Positions 6,067-7,572 of a stretch of 7,572 nt of DNA are shown here, in pieces. Each line of letters starts with the position of its first letter. Within the stretch, counting starts at the first letter, position 1. This DNA comes from Leptospiraceae bacterium (GTDB lineage Bacteria > Spirochaetota > Leptospiria > Turneriellales > Turneriellaceae). The translations under genes were made by a program, and so were the position numbers. The stretch spans positions 1 through 7,572 of the forward strand of contig JANWWX010000059.1 of NCBI GenBank assembly GCA_025057195.1. The letters run 5' to 3'. The notes below the pieces were generated by a model, which saw only the letters and a list, made by a program, of their open reading frames with translations, made no database searches and was not told where the DNA came from.

Positions 6067-6247
6067 GCTATGCTGCTATCCCAGAACTAAAGCAAGCACC
6101 CAAACAGTGGTGTTGTGGACCAAAAAAGTAAGGCATAAAGCCTTTATTAATGAGTGCCGAATAGTAATCATCCAAGCATTGGCTGTTTAAAAATGCAAAG
6201 CCACCAAGCACACCAATCCAACTGCTATGTTGCAATCCAGAGGTAAA
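6067..6247. repeat. Imperfect direct repeat, two copies of about 24 bp
   Basis: Copies at 6067-6091 and 6224-6247 share GCTATG, TGC, ATCC, AGA and TAAA in the same order, with four mismatches and one gap, 157 bp apart. The repeat is short and imperfect enough that chance is possible; no coding or mobile-element link is apparent. Confidence 0.3.
6122..6144 (-). terminator. Weak candidate terminator downstream of the small hypothetical gene
   Basis: Read on the minus strand, AAGGC (6144-6140) and GCCTT (6134-6130) form a 5-bp stem with a 5-nt loop, followed within two bases by a six-T run (6127-6122). It lies about 114 nt after the stop of the gene ending at 6258. The stem is short, so this is tentative. 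Confidence 0.25.
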
Positions 6248-6257
6248 ATTCCGTTTC

Positions 6258-6719
6258 CTATCGTCTCGTGTTGCCTGCTGTGGCGGCGGAGGGAGGTTTT
6301 GATGAGGAAAACTGTAAAAATTCGGTGTAAATATACCCCTCAGCGCCCCACATTTTGATTTTCGTGTTGTAATTACTGAAAAACATTCCCCGGTCTTCAG
6401 CTTCCAGATGCTCCGCCCCGGGAACGATCCCCTCTTCAGCCAAGCATAGCATCACGAAGATCAGATGTGACACCGACCAGCGTAATGAAAACGCGAGAGT
6501 GTGTAGCGAACCGTAGGTTTCCATATCCCAGTACACTTGTACAATCGTGATGCCATCGCTGCCGTCGTTGTGTGTGCGGAGTTTTTGCCGTGACGGCGTG
6601 TGCCGGCGCAGGTAGCGAAGATAGAATGCTAAGTTTGCCATGACAAAAGCGTAGTGTTTATGGCAGAGATTTTCCGCCGGCACCGGGAGTGAGATACTGG
6701 TTTTGCGTTTTTCGTCCAT
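6258..6719 (-). CDS. Small hypothetical protein, possible DUF1564-like / ribbon-helix-helix type
   Basis: I do not firmly recognise this 153-aa protein. It has a polar N-terminus (1-18), a basic helical stretch rich in Arg, Tyr and His (about 20-48, including LAFYLRYLRRH), then a strand-like GITIVQVYWD (56-65) followed by two helices (about 66-96, with LHTLAFSLRWSVSHLIFVML). It ends in a low-complexity Ser/Pro/Ala tail. Strand-helix-helix order is that of Arc/MetJ-type DNA-binding dimers. The central part faintly recalls DUF1564, a family I know from Leptospiraceae; that is memory, not a search result. The start is supported by AGAGGGG just upstream. The gene stands alone between a gene-poor region and the divergent mraY, and its upstream DNA is more AT-rich than the rest of the window. 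It could be an accessory or self-regulating DNA-binding protein, but function is unproven. Confidence 0.6.
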   Translation of the reverse strand: MDEKRKTSISLPVPAENLCHKHYAFVMANLAFYLRYLRRHTPSRQKLRTHNDGSDGITIVQVYWDMETYGSLHTLAFSLRWSVSHLIFVMLCLAEEGIVPGAEHLEAEDRGMFFSNYNTKIKMWGAEGYIYTEFLQFSSSKPPSAATAGNTRR

Positions 6720-6722
6720 AAG

Positions 6723-6729
6723 CCCCTCT
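6723..6729 (-). promoter_or_regulatory. Shine-Dalgarno of the small hypothetical gene
   Basis: AGAGGGG on the minus strand lies 3 nt before the ATG at 6719, with the core GAGG 5 nt away. It is the best ribosome binding site in the window and supports this being a translated gene with the start given. Confidence 0.6.
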
Positions 6730-6758
6730 ATATATTAAATACCCAAAAATTGCGGATT

Positions 6759-6785
6759 TTTTTCAGTTTTTCTGAAAAATTTTTT
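6759..6785 (+). terminator. Hairpin with T-run, terminator-like on the plus strand
   Basis: TTTTTCAG (6759-6766) and CTGAAAAA (6772-6779) pair perfectly over 8 bp with a 5-nt loop, followed by six T (6780-6785). The stem has only two G-C pairs, so it is weak. No plus-strand gene lies just upstream to be terminated. On the minus strand it would sit in the 5' leader or promoter of the small hypothetical gene, so a regulatory role is as likely as termination. Confidence 0.3.
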
Positions 6786-6812
6786 GCTGGCTATGGATAA
6801 AAGGGCTTTTAC

Positions 6813-6830
6813 ATAGAACTCTAGCTCTAT
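6813..6830. promoter_or_regulatory. Imperfect palindrome, possible operator
   Basis: ATAGA and TCTAT form the outer arms of an 18-bp imperfect palindrome (7 of 9 positions pair) about 94 bp upstream of the minus-strand gene start and 77 bp upstream of mraY. If the small gene encodes a ribbon-helix-helix-like protein this is a natural candidate binding site, but it may be chance in AT-rich DNA. Confidence 0.2.
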
Positions 6831-6906
6831 ATTATATGGCTTTGTATTTTTTATTTTGACCACAACAAAATCATTTTCAGCCTGAAGCTGTGCGCCAATC
6901 GAGTGC

Positions 6907-7572
6907 GTGCTGCAATTGCTATTAGCTCCCCTACAAAAATACGTGTCTTGGTTTCGGATTTTCAACTATGTTTCGTTCCGGCTGGTGGCGGCGGCGATCA
7001 CAGCGCTTTTGGTTGCCTGGCTTTTGGGTCCCCGCTTCATCCACTTTTTGCGCCGATTGAAGTTCGGTGAGTCGGTGCGTTCCGACGGCCCAGCCTCGCA
7101 TGCCAGCAAAGCCGGCACACCGACCATGGGAGGCTTGCTGATCATGGCCAGCATGAGCATCGCGCTTTTGCTGTGGGGCAACCTTAGTAATCTCTATGTC
7201 ATTTTACTGTGGCTGGGCACTTTGGCGTTGAGTGCACTTGGTTTCATTGACGATTACACAAAGTCGGTGCTCAAAATCAGTGGTGGCATGCGTGCGCGCA
7301 CCAAATTTTTCTGGCAGATGCTGATTGCGTTGGGTTTTGCCGCAATGGTCTACCACTTCCCCTATACACCAAAGGGTATGCCGGAGCAGGCGACCTGGTT
7401 ATTCTTGCCTTTTATCAAAAATCCAGTCCTGGATTTAGGCATCTTTGCTATTTTTTTCTGGATGTTAGTGGTTGTCGGTTCCAGCAATGCCGTCAACCTC
7501 ACGGACGGTCTAGACGGGCTGGCTGCCGGTGCTGCGCTCATTGTCATCGGCACACTCGCACTATTGGCTTAT
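6907..7572 (+). CDS. mraY: Phospho-N-acetylmuramoyl-pentapeptide transferase, 5' part (cut by window end)
   Basis: MraY is the polytopic inner-membrane enzyme that joins UDP-MurNAc-pentapeptide to undecaprenyl phosphate, giving lipid I. The 222 codons present are about 60% of a usual 360-residue protein. Visible motifs: FNYVSFR (19-25), a GPRFI loop (41-45), KAGTPTMGGLLI (68-79, the MraY signature), GFIDDYTK (112-119) with the catalytic Asp pair at 115-116, and NAVNLTDGLDGLA (194-206). Hydrophobic stretches fit the first several membrane helices. The GTG at 6907 is chosen because it gives an N-terminus of the same length as E. coli MraY, with the Asp pair at the same numbers; the frame is closed by a stop at 6883-6885. 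No clear Shine-Dalgarno is seen. No murE or murF lies upstream, so mraY is first in its transcript here, unlike a classical dcw cluster. The frame runs open off the right edge. Confidence 0.95.
   Translation, partial: MLQLLLAPLQKYVSWFRIFNYVSFRLVAAAITALLVAWLLGPRFIHFLRRLKFGESVRSDGPASHASKAGTPTMGGLLIMASMSIALLLWGNLSNLYVILLWLGTLALSALGFIDDYTKSVLKISGGMRARTKFFWQMLIALGFAAMVYHFPYTPKGMPEQATWLFLPFIKNPVLDLGIFAIFFWMLVVVGSSNAVNLTDGLDGLAAGAALIVIGTLALLAY

Larger units (their letters stand above)
5939..6257. other. 319-bp region without a recognisable gene
   Basis: It lies between the start of the ccmH-like gene and the end of the small gene at 6258. Reading frames through it give no protein-like sequence. It holds the ccmH promoter candidate, a weak terminator-like hairpin near 6122-6144 and two imperfect copies of a roughly 24-bp word (6067-6091 and 6224-6247). 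I see no tRNA-like fold or mobile-element end. It could be decayed gene sequence or an uncharacterised non-coding region. Confidence 0.5.
6720..6906. promoter_or_regulatory. AT-rich divergent intergenic region upstream of mraY
   Basis: These 187 bp separate the small hypothetical gene (-) from mraY (+) and must carry the promoters or 5' leaders of both. The region contains TATTTAATATATAG next to the minus-strand Shine-Dalgarno, a TTGACC at 6856-6861 on the plus strand without a well-placed -10, a hairpin with T-run and an imperfect palindrome (both listed separately). I could not assign a full promoter on either strand. Confidence 0.4.

Noticed and set aside
5625..6131. 168-aa plus-strand open frame crossing the ccmH-like gene start
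   Set aside because: Its first part is antisense to the conserved CcmH core and the rest has no protein-like pattern or ribosome site.
6735..6965. 76-aa minus-strand open frame between the small hypothetical gene and mraY
   Set aside because: It needs a TTG start inside the well-supported mraY 5' end, has no ribosome site and no family resemblance, and most of it is AT-rich intergenic DNA.
1..7572. CRISPR arrays, tRNA/rRNA genes, insertion sequences, phage or toxin-antitoxin genes
   Set aside because: No regularly spaced repeats, tRNA-like folds, transposase motifs, terminal inverted repeats or phage-like proteins were seen on either strand.

Overview
The window (about 7.6 kb, GC roughly half by eye) is a dense bacterial chromosomal segment dominated by cell-envelope genes. 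I see no tRNA, rRNA, CRISPR array, insertion sequence or phage gene. A Gram-negative, probably spirochaete origin is inferred. Tandem MCE/MlaD proteins imply an outer membrane. A YaaR/DUF327 protein, a bactofilin and a membrane-anchored M23-like protein lie in one run, and the M23-like protein carries a juxtamembrane LTLMFIPHNE segment of the kind I associate with spirochaetal M23 proteins. A small gene near the right end faintly resembles DUF1564, a family I know from Leptospiraceae. The moderate GC would fit a Leptonema- or Turneriella-like member better than Leptospira, but this placement is an inference from memory.

Layout. (1) 111-1523 (+): thymidine/pyrimidine-nucleoside phosphorylase. 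(2) 3541-1513 (-), read right to left: M23/LytM-like membrane protein, bactofilin, then a YaaR/DUF327 protein; the first two overlap by 8 bp and the third follows after 45 bp. (3) 3586-5390 (+), divergent from (2): two tandem paralogous MCE/MlaD proteins joined by a TGATG stop-start overlap. (4) 5938-5387 (-): a cysteine-rich CcmH-like protein, followed by a 319-bp region with no convincing gene. (5) 6719-6258 (-): a small hypothetical protein with a strand-helix-helix look and AT-rich upstream DNA. (6) 6907 to the right edge (+): the first 222 codons of mraY, divergent from (5).

How they fit together. Bactofilin plus a membrane M23 protein is a known type of shape module, in which the cytoskeletal polymer positions a peptidoglycan-acting periplasmic domain. 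The M23 domain here has lost several canonical metal and catalytic histidines, so it may be an adaptor or activator rather than a hydrolase. The MCE pair presumably belongs to a lipid transport machine whose permease and ATPase are encoded elsewhere. MraY makes lipid I for peptidoglycan. Thymidine phosphorylase (nucleoside salvage) and the CcmH-like protein (cytochrome c maturation) look unrelated to their neighbours. Both convergent gene pairs overlap at their 3' ends (11 bp and 4 bp), leaving no room for intergenic terminators there.

Nothing here is clearly a wholly new system. The points most worth a second look are the degenerate M23 domain wired to bactofilin and YaaR, the short divergent start region shared with the MCE pair, the five-cysteine CcmH variant, and the unassigned small gene upstream of mraY.
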